Assembly: GCA_001771545.1 (NCBI GenBank) | Contig: MEUC01000029.1 | Coordinates: 65,445 to 104,647, forward strand | Source of the DNA: a candidate division WOR-1 bacterium RIFOXYB2_FULL_42_35 | GTDB lineage: Bacteria > Margulisbacteria > WOR-1 > O2-12-FULL-45-9 | Reading direction: 5' to 3' | Length of the DNA stretch: 39,203 nt | Part shown: positions 30,884 through 39,203 of the stretch, one piece after another | Layout: every line of letters begins with the position of its first letter | Position numbering within the stretch: the stretch's first letter is position 1 | Translations under genes and position numbers: made by a program | Notes under the pieces: model-generated | What the model was told of the DNA's origin: nothing | Seen by the model: only the letters and a program-made list of their open reading frames with translations | Database searches by the model: none

Positions 30884-32800
30884 ATGCTAAAAATAAAACG
30901 AACCATACTTTTGTTAATGGTCTTAATTTTTGGCACAACCATCACTTTTGCCGCTGACGTTAACTTTCCCTACAGCAGTGTCCGCTTAAAATTTTCTACC
31001 AGTCAAGATCCCTACCCTGGTTTGGGCAATTATTATTCTACCCTGGCGCAAGGAATGAAAACCAGCCTCTGGAACCCGGCTTCTTTAGGTAAACTCAAAG
31101 TCACAGATGTCTCTTTAGGGATCAGCTCTGCTTCTAAGACCGGAACATTTCTGAAAACTGTTAATGTTACTGAAATGAGCGGCAACCTACAGAATAATGG
31201 TAGCACAGCTGGACAGTACGGCATCTTTTTTCGTCCTTTAAGTAGCATTGGCTCAGGCATCTCCACCAGGGAGGTTGAGATTCAAACTTCCTCCACCACT
31301 AAAACAGAAAACGCCGGTTTAGATTTCTCCTCTGCTATTAGAGTCAACGATTGGCTCTCTTTTGGCATAGCCACCAACAACCCGCTGGAAATGGAGCTGG
31401 AAACAGCCGGTGATTTCCCGGTGGTAGCTCGAACAACTACCAACCTATACGGGCAAACAATGGATGAAATGAAAATAACTAATAATGGTAAATTACAATA
31501 CACCTACAGTTCCGGCGGTAGCACCATTACTTACGAAAGCGTTAGCAGCCTCTGGTCAGGCTTTTTATCTCAAGAAGTTACTGTTCCTGTTACCTCGATT
31601 AGCAGCATGAGAAACAGTTACCAGCTGCAAAGCCCCTACATGGGCACAGGCGCTATCAACCTGGGTAAACTATATCTGGGACTAAATCTAATTCCAATTT
31701 CTGCTACAGCTAATATCAGCAATAATGTAACCAGCATGGTCAATTCTGATACAGAAGACCAATTTCTTTATGTCCCCAACTTTGATCCCAATAACGAGTC
31801 GGATTTAGCCAACTGGATTAATGATCAAGATAAATATGGCACTACCAATGGTTATAAACGCAAACAGCTCTTAACTCACGCAGGAGAGATCGTGGCCACA
31901 ACTACTTATCGCGGTTTTTATTCTGCCAGCGCAGCCCGCTTTGATATCGGCGGCATGTATGACGTTAATGATTGGTTAACGATTGGCATGGCCATGGAAA
32001 ACCTTGGCGGAGCCAACCTTAATTTTCAAGGCAGCAACATCGCCTCTTATGTGAATTACCGCGATGTTAATACAGCCGAAACAGAAAACATTTCCGATAT
32101 CTTCCAGCCTGGCGGCAGCTCAACACTGGATCCCTTAACCGATCAATGGATCAGCACAACAGAGGTTTCCGGCACAAAACTTGCCCTGGAATCACAAAAA
32201 ACCTACGAGTTGCCCAGAAAAACCAGAATAGGCTTAACTCTCAAAAGACCATTTTTAATTGCCATTGATTACGAACAGAACCAAAATCAAATAAAATATA
32301 ACTATCAAGAAAATAGCCTTGATAAAGAAATAGTTATTAGCAATATTAATTATCTCCGTCTTGGTTTTGAGTTTCATCTTTTCAGCCGCTGGCGTCTGGG
32401 CACTACCTTGATGTTTAAACCAACTGTAACAGGACTGACCAGCGAAGCTCAAGACAGCTTAAACAGTGCCTTTGGTATGTGGGTCTTACCAGTTAAGATT
32501 GATCTAGGCAATGAGTTTAGTGCCTGGGGCACCACCATTGGTAATTCCTTTGGTTTTAACGCCCAATCTATTATCAACTATTTACAATTTGATCACCTGA
32601 ATGTTGATCTGAGCAAAATAGTTTATTTTAATAGTTATGTAATCAAAGGTAATTGGCGGTTTTATTATCTCACCCAGGTTGACCCAATAGCCACAGCCAC
32701 TGCTTATGGCTCTAAGACCCCGGCTGCCGGACAAACAAGAAGCTTTGAAATCTCAGACTTAAGATATATTCAAACTGTAGGAGCAACGTATGCGTTCTAA
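30884..32800 (+). CDS. Outer-membrane beta-barrel-like protein, first gene of the surface operon
   Basis: This 638-residue protein has a signal peptide (KIKRTILLLMVLIFGTTITFA, cleavage before ADV). A long beta-rich region follows, with alternating patterns and the family-like statement SLWNPASLGKLKVTDVSLGI near the start. This resembles the FNPA(G/S)L region of PorV/FadL/TraF-type barrels. It ends in VGATYAF, with the C-terminal Phe typical of BAM substrates. It probably sits in the outer membrane; substrate unknown. The ATG at 30884 is preferred over a TTG at 30848, which is the -35 of its promoter. It overlaps the next gene by 11 nt. Confidence 0.7.
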   Translation: MLKIKRTILLLMVLIFGTTITFAADVNFPYSSVRLKFSTSQDPYPGLGNYYSTLAQGMKTSLWNPASLGKLKVTDVSLGISSASKTGTFLKTVNVTEMSGNLQNNGSTAGQYGIFFRPLSSIGSGISTREVEIQTSSTTKTENAGLDFSSAIRVNDWLSFGIATNNPLEMELETAGDFPVVARTTTNLYGQTMDEMKITNNGKLQYTYSSGGSTITYESVSSLWSGFLSQEVTVPVTSISSMRNSYQLQSPYMGTGAINLGKLYLGLNLIPISATANISNNVTSMVNSDTEDQFLYVPNFDPNNESDLANWINDQDKYGTTNGYKRKQLLTHAGEIVATTTYRGFYSASAARFDIGGMYDVNDWLTIGMAMENLGGANLNFQGSNIASYVNYRDVNTAETENISDIFQPGGSSTLDPLTDQWISTTEVSGTKLALESQKTYELPRKTRIGLTLKRPFLIAIDYEQNQNQIKYNYQENSLDKEIVISNINYLRLGFEFHLFSRWRLGTTLMFKPTVTGLTSEAQDSLNSAFGMWVLPVKIDLGNEFSAWGTTIGNSFGFNAQSIINYLQFDHLNVDLSKIVYFNSYVIKGNWRFYYLTQVDPIATATAYGSKTPAAGQTRSFEISDLRYIQTVGATYAF

Positions 32801-35501
32801 GATAATGATCAATGACCAATTAATAATTAACAATGAAGGTATAAATTATTATAATAATGTGCCGAAGGCACTCATCCATTTGACATTGGTAATTTGTTCA
32901 TTTGTCATTATTGCCTTGGGACTCCCGTCTCAAGCGGCAATTATCACCAACCCCGAACTAACCAGTCTCTCCGATACTACTATGGCTATTACCTGGTCAA
33001 CCACCGATGAAGCTGCCAGCACGGAATTACTCTGGGGAATCAGTGAGCTAAGCGAAACCTCAAGCCAGGCTGGAACAACGATGTATCACTACGCAGAACT
33101 CTCTGGACTGTATCCTGACACAACCTATAAATACAGAGTAAAATCCGGTACAACTTATTATCCCGCCCAAACTCAAGAAGCCTTAACCTTCACAACACTA
33201 GCCAGACCTAGTGGCGAATACCTTTTTAGCTTTGCGGTCATGAACGATCTGCGTTATGCCGAAACTAAAACCAGCACCCCAAGTGCTCGCGGTATTCCCT
33301 ATGAATATTGCGCTGAAATAGTTAGCTCTGAAGTTTCAGATATCAACAATCACGGGGTTGCCTTTACTGTTGTTAACGGCAATCTGACAGAAAATGCCGG
33401 GATCTACGGTGATCAACTCGGAGCCAACGTTAAAAATCGTTTGGAAAATTTAAGCGGGGCCGGCGACCTGCCTTCAAATCAAGGCTATAAATATTTACCT
33501 ACCACCGGTTACGAAGACAAAACGGCCACCTACTCAACCGACTGGCTCACAGATGGTTTTATTCCCTTAACAGCAGATCCAGGCTCAAGTGAAAGTCGTT
33601 ATGGTTTTGTAGCCGCAGACAATACCAAAGATTCGATTTTAAATTATCAGTTTAAATACAAATATTACAATTTAATCTTTTTAGATTCTGCCCAAGCTAC
33701 TTCCGGCACTGGCCTAGCTAGCTTGGAATCAATTTATGGCTATCTTTCTGCCGAAGCTAATTCAAAAACTTTTGTTTTCATGAATTTCCCTGCTTATGAC
33801 CCATTTGACACAACCACAAAAGATTATCCGGTTGCCCTCCCCACAACGGAAGTGTCTGGCGGACTTTGCATTAGCAATGCCGCAGCCTTCCGCGCTACGC
33901 TGGAAAGTTTTACCACCAGTGAAGTCAAAATTGTGGCCGGAGTAATTTCCGGTCATCTTGGCGACAACTATAAACGCGACATTAACGGAATTTCTTACAT
34001 CAGGCAGGCACAAGCAGTTGGTTATCCGACCGGTTATTCAATCTACAAAGTTTATAACAACGGATTTATTAAAACTTTTTACAAAACCACTGGCCGCGAT
34101 GGTTTAGACAAACCATATTATGAACACGCTCGTGATAAAATTGCTGGTGAAGGAATTTTACTCAAAGAGGTTCTCACCCAATTCTGGCTCGGTTCAAGCA
34201 GTTACAGAAATTTCACCAAAACCTATGCTTTTATCCCTGGCATTCCCCCTAGCGTCTCATACACTAACCCAGTCAGCGCAGAATCAGCTGTCGCTTTGAA
34301 CGGCCCCATAATCGTCAAATTCAGCAAACGCATGAATGACCAAAACCTTAACAACTGGCTAACGATTAGCCCGTCAGCAGGCACAATTACCGCCAGCTTC
34401 CTTGATTCGGATCGAACAACTTTAAAAGTCAGCCACAGTAGTGATTTTACCCAAGGAGTAACCTACACCGCTACGCTTGATAGTACTTATGTAAAAGATG
34501 AAGGCTTAACAGCGCTGGCGGCAGATTATACTTTTACTTTTGATACAACTGGAGGCATTCAGGATACTACTCCACCTAGCGCAGAGGTTAATCCCCTGCC
34601 TAACAATGTTACCACTGATCCCTTTCCTTCTTTTACCGGCTGGGCTACTGATGAAAGCGGAGTAGTTAATGTGGAATATCGTTTTGGCAGCTCCGGAACC
34701 TGGACAACCAGCGAAGCCCTTGATGGCAGCTTTGGCGGTTCCACAGAAGCCTTTAAAGTGACAGCCTCTTCTGCTCTATCAACCGGTTCCAAACAACTTT
34801 GGTTAAGAACAACTGACGGCGTTGGCAACGTCTCTTCAGAAGGCTTTCTCGCTTATAGTTTTACAGTTGGCGGTCAAAAACCGAGCATCAGCCTAACCAT
34901 CGACGAATCAACCATTTATCCCGGAGACTCGATCAGCCCTACTCCCAAAGTTGAGATCACGGTTATTTCTGTTAACTCCCTCTCGTCAGGATTCATTACC
35001 ATTGCCGGTTCTCAAAGTGCTTTATCTTTTACTAATACTGACACAAATTACTACGCTACCCACGAAGTCAGCGCTGCCGCTGCTCTAAGTGATGGCATTT
35101 ACACTATAACAGTCGAAGCTTTTGATAGTTTGGGCCAAGGCTCTACCTATGAAGCCACGCCGCTTTATGTTCAAACCGGCAGTGAGGTCGCAATTCAAGA
35201 CCAGCCGCTTAATTTTCCTAATCCATTTGATCCTGGCACTCAAAGCACCTCTATTGGTTATTCCCTTTCTAAGCCGGCAGACATAACTTTAGCCATTTTT
35301 GATCTGGCCGGCAACATGATCGTCAGAAACACCTATGCTTCCGGGGCTGATGGCGGCAAGGCCGGCTACAACGAGGTCGGCTGGGATGGAAAATCAGGCA
35401 CAGGAGCCTATGTTGGCAATGGTATCTACATTTACTTAATTATCGCCAACGGAAAATTGGTCCAAAATGGTAAAGGAAAAATAACTGTATTTAAAAGATG
35501 A
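32790..35501 (+). CDS. Exported multidomain protein: fibronectin-like, inactive metallophosphatase-like, Ig-like, FlgD-like C-terminus
   Basis: This 903-residue protein is exported by an N-terminal signal (LTLVICSFVIIALGLPSQA, about 31-49). Domains in order: a purple-acid-phosphatase-type fibronectin domain (51-138); a metallophosphoesterase-like region (144-430); a Big_5 Ig-like domain (485-587: KFSKRMND); two further Ig-like domains (about 595-693 and 698-795); and an FlgD/T9SS-like end (803-903: FPNPFDP, IFDLAGN, WDGKSGTGAYVGNGIYIY). In the phosphatase-like part, DLR replaces DxH (153-155), NGNLTEN replaces GDxxD/E and GHLGD replaces GHxH, so metal binding is probably lost. The first 40 codons are built from heptamer repeats. 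A later ATG at 32805 is an alternative start. Confidence 0.82.
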   Translation: MRSKIMINDQLIINNEGINYYNNVPKALIHLTLVICSFVIIALGLPSQAAIITNPELTSLSDTTMAITWSTTDEAASTELLWGISELSETSSQAGTTMYHYAELSGLYPDTTYKYRVKSGTTYYPAQTQEALTFTTLARPSGEYLFSFAVMNDLRYAETKTSTPSARGIPYEYCAEIVSSEVSDINNHGVAFTVVNGNLTENAGIYGDQLGANVKNRLENLSGAGDLPSNQGYKYLPTTGYEDKTATYSTDWLTDGFIPLTADPGSSESRYGFVAADNTKDSILNYQFKYKYYNLIFLDSAQATSGTGLASLESIYGYLSAEANSKTFVFMNFPAYDPFDTTTKDYPVALPTTEVSGGLCISNAAAFRATLESFTTSEVKIVAGVISGHLGDNYKRDINGISYIRQAQAVGYPTGYSIYKVYNNGFIKTFYKTTGRDGLDKPYYEHARDKIAGEGILLKEVLTQFWLGSSSYRNFTKTYAFIPGIPPSVSYTNPVSAESAVALNGPIIVKFSKRMNDQNLNNWLTISPSAGTITASFLDSDRTTLKVSHSSDFTQGVTYTATLDSTYVKDEGLTALAADYTFTFDTTGGIQDTTPPSAEVNPLPNNVTTDPFPSFTGWATDESGVVNVEYRFGSSGTWTTSEALDGSFGGSTEAFKVTASSALSTGSKQLWLRTTDGVGNVSSEGFLAYSFTVGGQKPSISLTIDESTIYPGDSISPTPKVEITVISVNSLSSGFITIAGSQSALSFTNTDTNYYATHEVSAAAALSDGIYTITVEAFDSLGQGSTYEATPLYVQTGSEVAIQDQPLNFPNPFDPGTQSTSIGYSLSKPADITLAIFDLAGNMIVRNTYASGADGGKAGYNEVGWDGKSGTGAYVGNGIYIYLIIANGKLVQNGKGKITVFKR
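32804..32909. repeat. Cruciform of heptamer repeats forming the signal peptide coding region
   Basis: The left arm is AATGATC, AATGACC, AATTAAT, AATTAAC, AATGAAG (32804-32838). The right arm is TCCATTT, GACATTG, GTAATTT, GTTCATT, TGTCATT (32875-32909), complementary in reverse to the left. Near the centre, GTGCC-GAA-GGCAC (32859-32871) forms a perfect hairpin. The whole lies in the first 40 codons of the gene at 32790. Confidence 0.85.
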
Positions 35502-37621
35502 GATTAAAACTGCTAATTGTTATATTGATAAATTGTTGTCTGGCACTGCCAAGTTTGGCGGTCAGCGGAATAACTCTCGATCCCTCCCGCTCCCTCTTTG
35601 CCGCACGTCAACTCGGTATGGGGGGGGTCTCAATTTCTTTCTCCGACGACGCTAACGGAGTATTTTCTAATCCGGCTGGATTAGCAATGATTAAGCTCCC
35701 TCAATTAACCGGGGCTTCCCGCAAACTTATGCTTGATGAAACAGAATATGTTCACACTGCCTGGGCAATGCCAACAAAATGGGGAGTTTTTGGTCTTGGT
35801 TATGTGGCTATGGGCACTGGTGGTTCATTGCCAACAAAACGAGATCCTGCAACCAACAGGATCGTTATTGACCCTAGCAGTGAAGCAACCAGTTATAGTA
35901 ATAGCGCAATTGCTCTCTCCTATTCTAAAGCCTTGCAACAGAATCTGGCAGTTGGTGCAAATCTAAAATTATTCACCCAAGCTATTGGCGGTGGTATGTC
36001 TAGCCAGGCCACAGGAACAGGTATTGATTTAGGCGCTGTTTATCAGCCGAACAACTGGTTAACTGTGGGAGCTAATTTACAAAACATTGTCAGCGGCGGT
36101 TTAAAATGGACTGGTGGTTCAGAAGATAAAATTGGTGGTTATTACAAGCTCGGCAGTAAAATTAATATCCTTGGCCCAGAAAACCAGGCCTTGAGAACTA
36201 ACCGGCAAAAACTTGATCTTGGTATTGATATTGATCTGCCCAACAATGTTCTGGCCAGGGAAAATTCTTTGCTCTATCATTTGGGTTTAGAATATTTTCC
36301 TGTTAACAACATCGCTCTTAGAGCCGGCTTAAATCAAGATGGCAATGGCTCCGGGATAACATATGGGATTGGCATCATCAACGGCGGCTTTAGGTTTGAT
36401 TATGCCTATGTAGACAGGCCAGGAATACCAGGAGATGCCCCCCACTACTTCTCTCTATCATACATTGGAGAAACCAAGGAATTTGTTTCCACCCAAGTCA
36501 AGGAGAAAGAAAGCCGCCTTAAAATCAACTCACCCAAAAACCGGACGATCACCAACCAAGCCAAGATTGCTGTTTCTGCGGAAGCTTACAGCAAAGTTGT
36601 TCTTGACCAAACAACTATCTGGCAGGTAACTGCTATTTCGGAAACCCAGGAAGTGAAAGAGATTACCAGGATCGGTCAGATTGATGCTGTGTATCTAAAC
36701 GGCAAAGAAATTACCCCAAATAAAAACATCAACACCACAGCTTCCCTGGAGGTGGGCAGAAATATTATTCTGCTGATCGCCACTACATCCCCTGAAGTTT
36801 TCCCGGGCAAAACCAGCCCGGAAGCCTCTACTGCTTCTGGAGAAGTAGTCGTACTGCGTTTTTATCCCTTCACTGACACGCCAATGACCCACTGGGCTAT
36901 TGAACCAATTGCCCTGTCCGCAACCCTGGGCCTGATCAATGGTTATCCGGATGATACTTTTAGGCCTAATAAGGGGATAACACGAGCTGAATTAGTGACC
37001 TTACTAGTCCGTAGTAAAGGCCTGCGCCTTGATAAACAAATTGAATTCACAAATTTTGCTGATGTTCCCGCCAATAGCTGGGCAGCTAAATTTATCAGCT
37101 ATGCCAGTGAACACGGCCTGGTAACGGGCTATCCCAACGGTACCTTCCAACCTAATAAAGTTCTAACCAGAGCAGAGGGAATCACTATCTTTAGTCGCTA
37201 TGCCGAACTTAGTCCTGAAGCAGAGGCTAAACTTCCCTACTTCCCTGACCTGCCGGAAAATTATTGGGCCGGCAAATACATAGCCCCTGCTTACAATGCT
37301 GGGCTCCTTGATTACCTGAAAGACAAGGAGTTTGAACCGACTGAATCATTCACCCGCGCAGAAGCCTGCGAAATTCTCTATAAGACACCAATGATTAAAG
37401 AAAAAGTTGAAGAATTCTGGCAAACAGGGGCGATTCAGACTGACTTTAACAAAAAAACTAGTTCAATAGAAGCTGGCGTCATTAATACAAACACTTCTAC
37501 CTCCGAAGTAGAAATATATTCTGCTACTCCCGAGGTAGAAACACAATTGCCCAGCTTAGAGATGAAAACAACAATCCCTAAAAACGTTGGCCCAGATAAT
37601 TTGGAAACAGAAACTCTTTAA
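35498..37621 (+). CDS. PorV/UPF0164-like barrel fused to three C-terminal SLH domains
   Basis: This 707-residue protein has a signal peptide (MRLKLLIVILINCCLALPSLA). Residues 24-325 form a barrel region of PorV/UPF0164 type: LGMGGVSISFSDDANGVFSNPAGLA near the start and FRFDYAYVDRPG before the final strand. An Ig-like linker follows (about 335-455). There are three SLH repeats: 457-505 (HWAIEPIALSATLGLINGYPD, TRAELV), 518-567 (FADVPANSWA, GYPNGTFQPNK, TRAEG) and 581-632 (FPDLPENYW, TRAEAC). A polar Thr/Glu-rich tail ends it. SLH domains bind pyruvylated wall polymers, so this protein could tie the outer membrane to the wall. It overlaps the preceding gene by 4 nt (ATGA). Confidence 0.88.
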   Translation: MRLKLLIVILINCCLALPSLAVSGITLDPSRSLFAARQLGMGGVSISFSDDANGVFSNPAGLAMIKLPQLTGASRKLMLDETEYVHTAWAMPTKWGVFGLGYVAMGTGGSLPTKRDPATNRIVIDPSSEATSYSNSAIALSYSKALQQNLAVGANLKLFTQAIGGGMSSQATGTGIDLGAVYQPNNWLTVGANLQNIVSGGLKWTGGSEDKIGGYYKLGSKINILGPENQALRTNRQKLDLGIDIDLPNNVLARENSLLYHLGLEYFPVNNIALRAGLNQDGNGSGITYGIGIINGGFRFDYAYVDRPGIPGDAPHYFSLSYIGETKEFVSTQVKEKESRLKINSPKNRTITNQAKIAVSAEAYSKVVLDQTTIWQVTAISETQEVKEITRIGQIDAVYLNGKEITPNKNINTTASLEVGRNIILLIATTSPEVFPGKTSPEASTASGEVVVLRFYPFTDTPMTHWAIEPIALSATLGLINGYPDDTFRPNKGITRAELVTLLVRSKGLRLDKQIEFTNFADVPANSWAAKFISYASEHGLVTGYPNGTFQPNKVLTRAEGITIFSRYAELSPEAEAKLPYFPDLPENYWAGKYIAPAYNAGLLDYLKDKEFEPTESFTRAEACEILYKTPMIKEKVEEFWQTGAIQTDFNKKTSSIEAGVINTNTSTSEVEIYSATPEVETQLPSLEMKTTIPKNVGPDNLETETL

Positions 37622-37623
37622 AC

Positions 37624-39203
37624 TTAACTTTTCATATTAGTAACTCCATACTCTTTCCCATCCGTCCTAATAACCACCGCCCCATCCTGATCTGTGCGAT
37701 ATAATTTTATGCCCTTTGTCTTAAATTTATCTAGGGTCACTTTATGCGGATGACGAAACTTGTTTTTCCTGCCGCAAGAAATAATTGCTGCCTTTGGATT
37801 AACTGCTTCTAGAAAAGGAGGCGAAGTTGAAGTTCGACTGCCATGATGGCCAACCTTCAAGATAGTCGAAGCCAAATCGGAAGGACTAAAATGCTCCAAG
37901 ATTCGCTGCTCCCCTTCTTCCTCATTATCACCGGTAAACATCATAGAAAACTTGCCATACTGTAAGCGAAAAACAATTGAATTGCTATTTGAGTCAGAAT
38001 TTGTCCCTTCAAGAAAAGGTAGCGAAGGATGGAAAATGTTTCCGGATAACCCCTTATCGAAGTTTATTTGCGCCCCTGCCCTAGCTAACCCATATTTGAT
38101 CTTATTTTTCTTTATCAGCCGGAGAAAGTTTTGATAAGACTTAGACTCATACGGCAAACCACTATCAAGAACCTGTTTAAATTTTATTTGGGGGAGTAAT
38201 TCTAATATTCCACCTAAGTGATCACTGTGGCCATGGGTTAAAACCACCAAATCTAGGCTGCTAATTCCCCTGCGACGCAAGAAGGGCAACACAATCCTAT
38301 CCCCCATCTTAAACTCTCCCCCATCAATTAAAATATTCTTTCCGGACGGCGATTCTATAAAGATCGAATCCCCCTGCCCCACATCTAAGACCGTAATCAC
38401 TAAGTCACGACTGGAACCAACAAAGGCCAATTTCCAAACAAACAAAGCAAGGACAGCCAAGACTAAAAGAGAAATCCGAAATTTATCTATCTTAGGAAAT
38501 TTGCCCCGACGCAAAACTTCAACCAAGCCCACCAAACCAAGATAATAGACAATAATCAAAAAAGGTCCTGGGGGAGCAAGGAAAACCTGAGCAAAGGGGA
38601 GACTGGCCAGGCTCGTAACAACAAGATGCATTATCCAGATCAAGACTAAATTAGCACTATTTAACAACTCACCCAGAGGGAGAAAGATTACACCCAAAAC
38701 AGAAGCCACAAATCCCAAAATCACTACCACGCTAATCCAGGGGAGTAAAAATAGATTGGTTATCACCCCAATTAATGAGGCCTGGCTAAAATGAAACAAG
38801 GTTATTGGCATAGTTACCAGCACCGGCGCCACAGCTGCAGCCAGAAGATTCGCCCAAAAGTGAGGTAGATAAATTTTTAATCGCCCCACAAAAACAGGCG
38901 CAATATATACAAAAGCCCAGGTAGCCACAAAAGAGAGTTGAAAACCAACATTAAAGAGATTCTCAGGATTAAATAATAATATTATAAAAGCTGCAATAGC
39001 CAAACAAGTATAAGCTTCTTTTTCTCGTTCAAAGAGAAAACCGACCAACATGATTTCCGCCATAATCGCGGCTCTAAGTATAGAAGGACCAAAACCTGTC
39101 ATCAAAGCATAGAGCCAGTTAACCAAACTCACTACTGTCCCAACGTTGAGGGGGCAAAAGTGCTGTAATGCATGACAGGTAAGGGATATAGGGAAATTAT
39201 GAG
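37624..39203 (-). CDS. comEC: Competence protein ComEC/Rec2, 5' end beyond window
   Basis: This is a DNA-uptake channel protein. The transmembrane competence domain shows LYALMTGFGPSILRAAIM and FNVGFQLSFVATWAFVY (usually VGFQLSFxAT). The C-terminal metallo-beta-lactamase-like domain carries VLDVGQGDSIFIESP, LTHGHSDHLGG (metal site HxHxDH), FTGDNEEEGE, LKVGHHGS and RHPH. The frame is open from 39132 to the window end with no stop, so I extend the feature to 39203. A GTG at 39132 is the only start candidate inside. The residues upstream (HALQHFCPLNVG, then GTVVSLVNW) do not match the family well at this spacing, so the extreme 5' part may be rearranged. It converges on the surface operon with 2 bp between stops. 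Confidence 0.87.
   Translation of the reverse strand, partial: HNFPISLTCHALQHFCPLNVGTVVSLVNWLYALMTGFGPSILRAAIMAEIMLVGFLFEREKEAYTCLAIAAFIILLFNPENLFNVGFQLSFVATWAFVYIAPVFVGRLKIYLPHFWANLLAAAVAPVLVTMPITLFHFSQASLIGVITNLFLLPWISVVVILGFVASVLGVIFLPLGELLNSANLVLIWIMHLVVTSLASLPFAQVFLAPPGPFLIIVYYLGLVGLVEVLRRGKFPKIDKFRISLLVLAVLALFVWKLAFVGSSRDLVITVLDVGQGDSIFIESPSGKNILIDGGEFKMGDRIVLPFLRRRGISSLDLVVLTHGHSDHLGGILELLPQIKFKQVLDSGLPYESKSYQNFLRLIKKNKIKYGLARAGAQINFDKGLSGNIFHPSLPFLEGTNSDSNSNSIVFRLQYGKFSMMFTGDNEEEGEQRILEHFSPSDLASTILKVGHHGSRTSTSPPFLEAVNPKAAIISCGRKNKFRHPHKVTLDKFKTKGIKLYRTDQDGAVVIRTDGKEYGVTNMKS

Overview
This 39.2-kb window is a gene-dense, AT-rich chromosomal segment. The bacterium has a two-membrane envelope: there is a secretin, two beta-barrel-like exported proteins, a lipoprotein and a periplasmic peptidyl-prolyl isomerase. 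It also carries S-layer homology (SLH) domains. SLH repeats fused to an outer-membrane barrel, FlgD-like C-terminal Ig domains and short heptameric repeats suggest the Cyanobacteria/Margulisbacteria (WOR-1/Saganbacteria) side of the tree. That placement is inference; no rRNA or tRNA gene is visible in the window.

Layout. (1) 1-2620, minus strand: a ferrous-iron operon feoA-feoB-dtxR-like regulator-thiE (5'-most 65 codons only). It has a near-consensus promoter overlapped by a DtxR-type palindrome. (2) 2640-5274, minus: recO (short), an MFS exporter and a radical SAM/SPASM-like protein. (3) 5351-12093: housekeeping genes (NtrC-family regulator, patatin-like hydrolase, EF-G-like GTPase, serA, truA). 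(4) 12192-13770: an internally deleted IS630-type insertion sequence, an inverted-repeat patch, a small membrane protein and a palindrome. (5) 13748-15311: a YgjP-like protease with an altered HExxH motif, a small membrane protein and a secreted cyclophilin. (6) 15340-25898: a type IV pilus/type II secretion-like locus. It holds a secretin, PilO, a PilM-PilN fusion, three prepilin-like proteins, PilC, PilB and a histidine kinase/response regulator pair. Eleven perfect 14-bp tandem repeats sit between the two divergent pilus operons. (7) 25885-29567: a wrecked nnrE behind an orphan solute-binding lipoprotein, and two proteins of unknown function. (8) 29636-30838: a stand-alone RF-1-type ribosome-rescue factor and coaE. 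(9) 30848-37621: a three-gene surface operon (barrel, multidomain exported protein with a dead phosphatase fold and FlgD-like end, barrel-SLH fusion). (10) 37624-edge: comEC.

Two genome-wide habits stand out. First, about twelve operon-leading genes have a -10 box only 5-10 nt before the ATG and no Shine-Dalgarno. This implies leaderless mRNAs, while other genes here have good Shine-Dalgarno sequences. Second, short accordion repeats of 7- or 8-bp units, often in inverted arms, occur at about ten places. Several lie inside conserved genes (truA, coaE, the radical SAM gene, the signal peptide of the gene at 32790). These elements, rather than any single gene, are the most unusual feature of the window.
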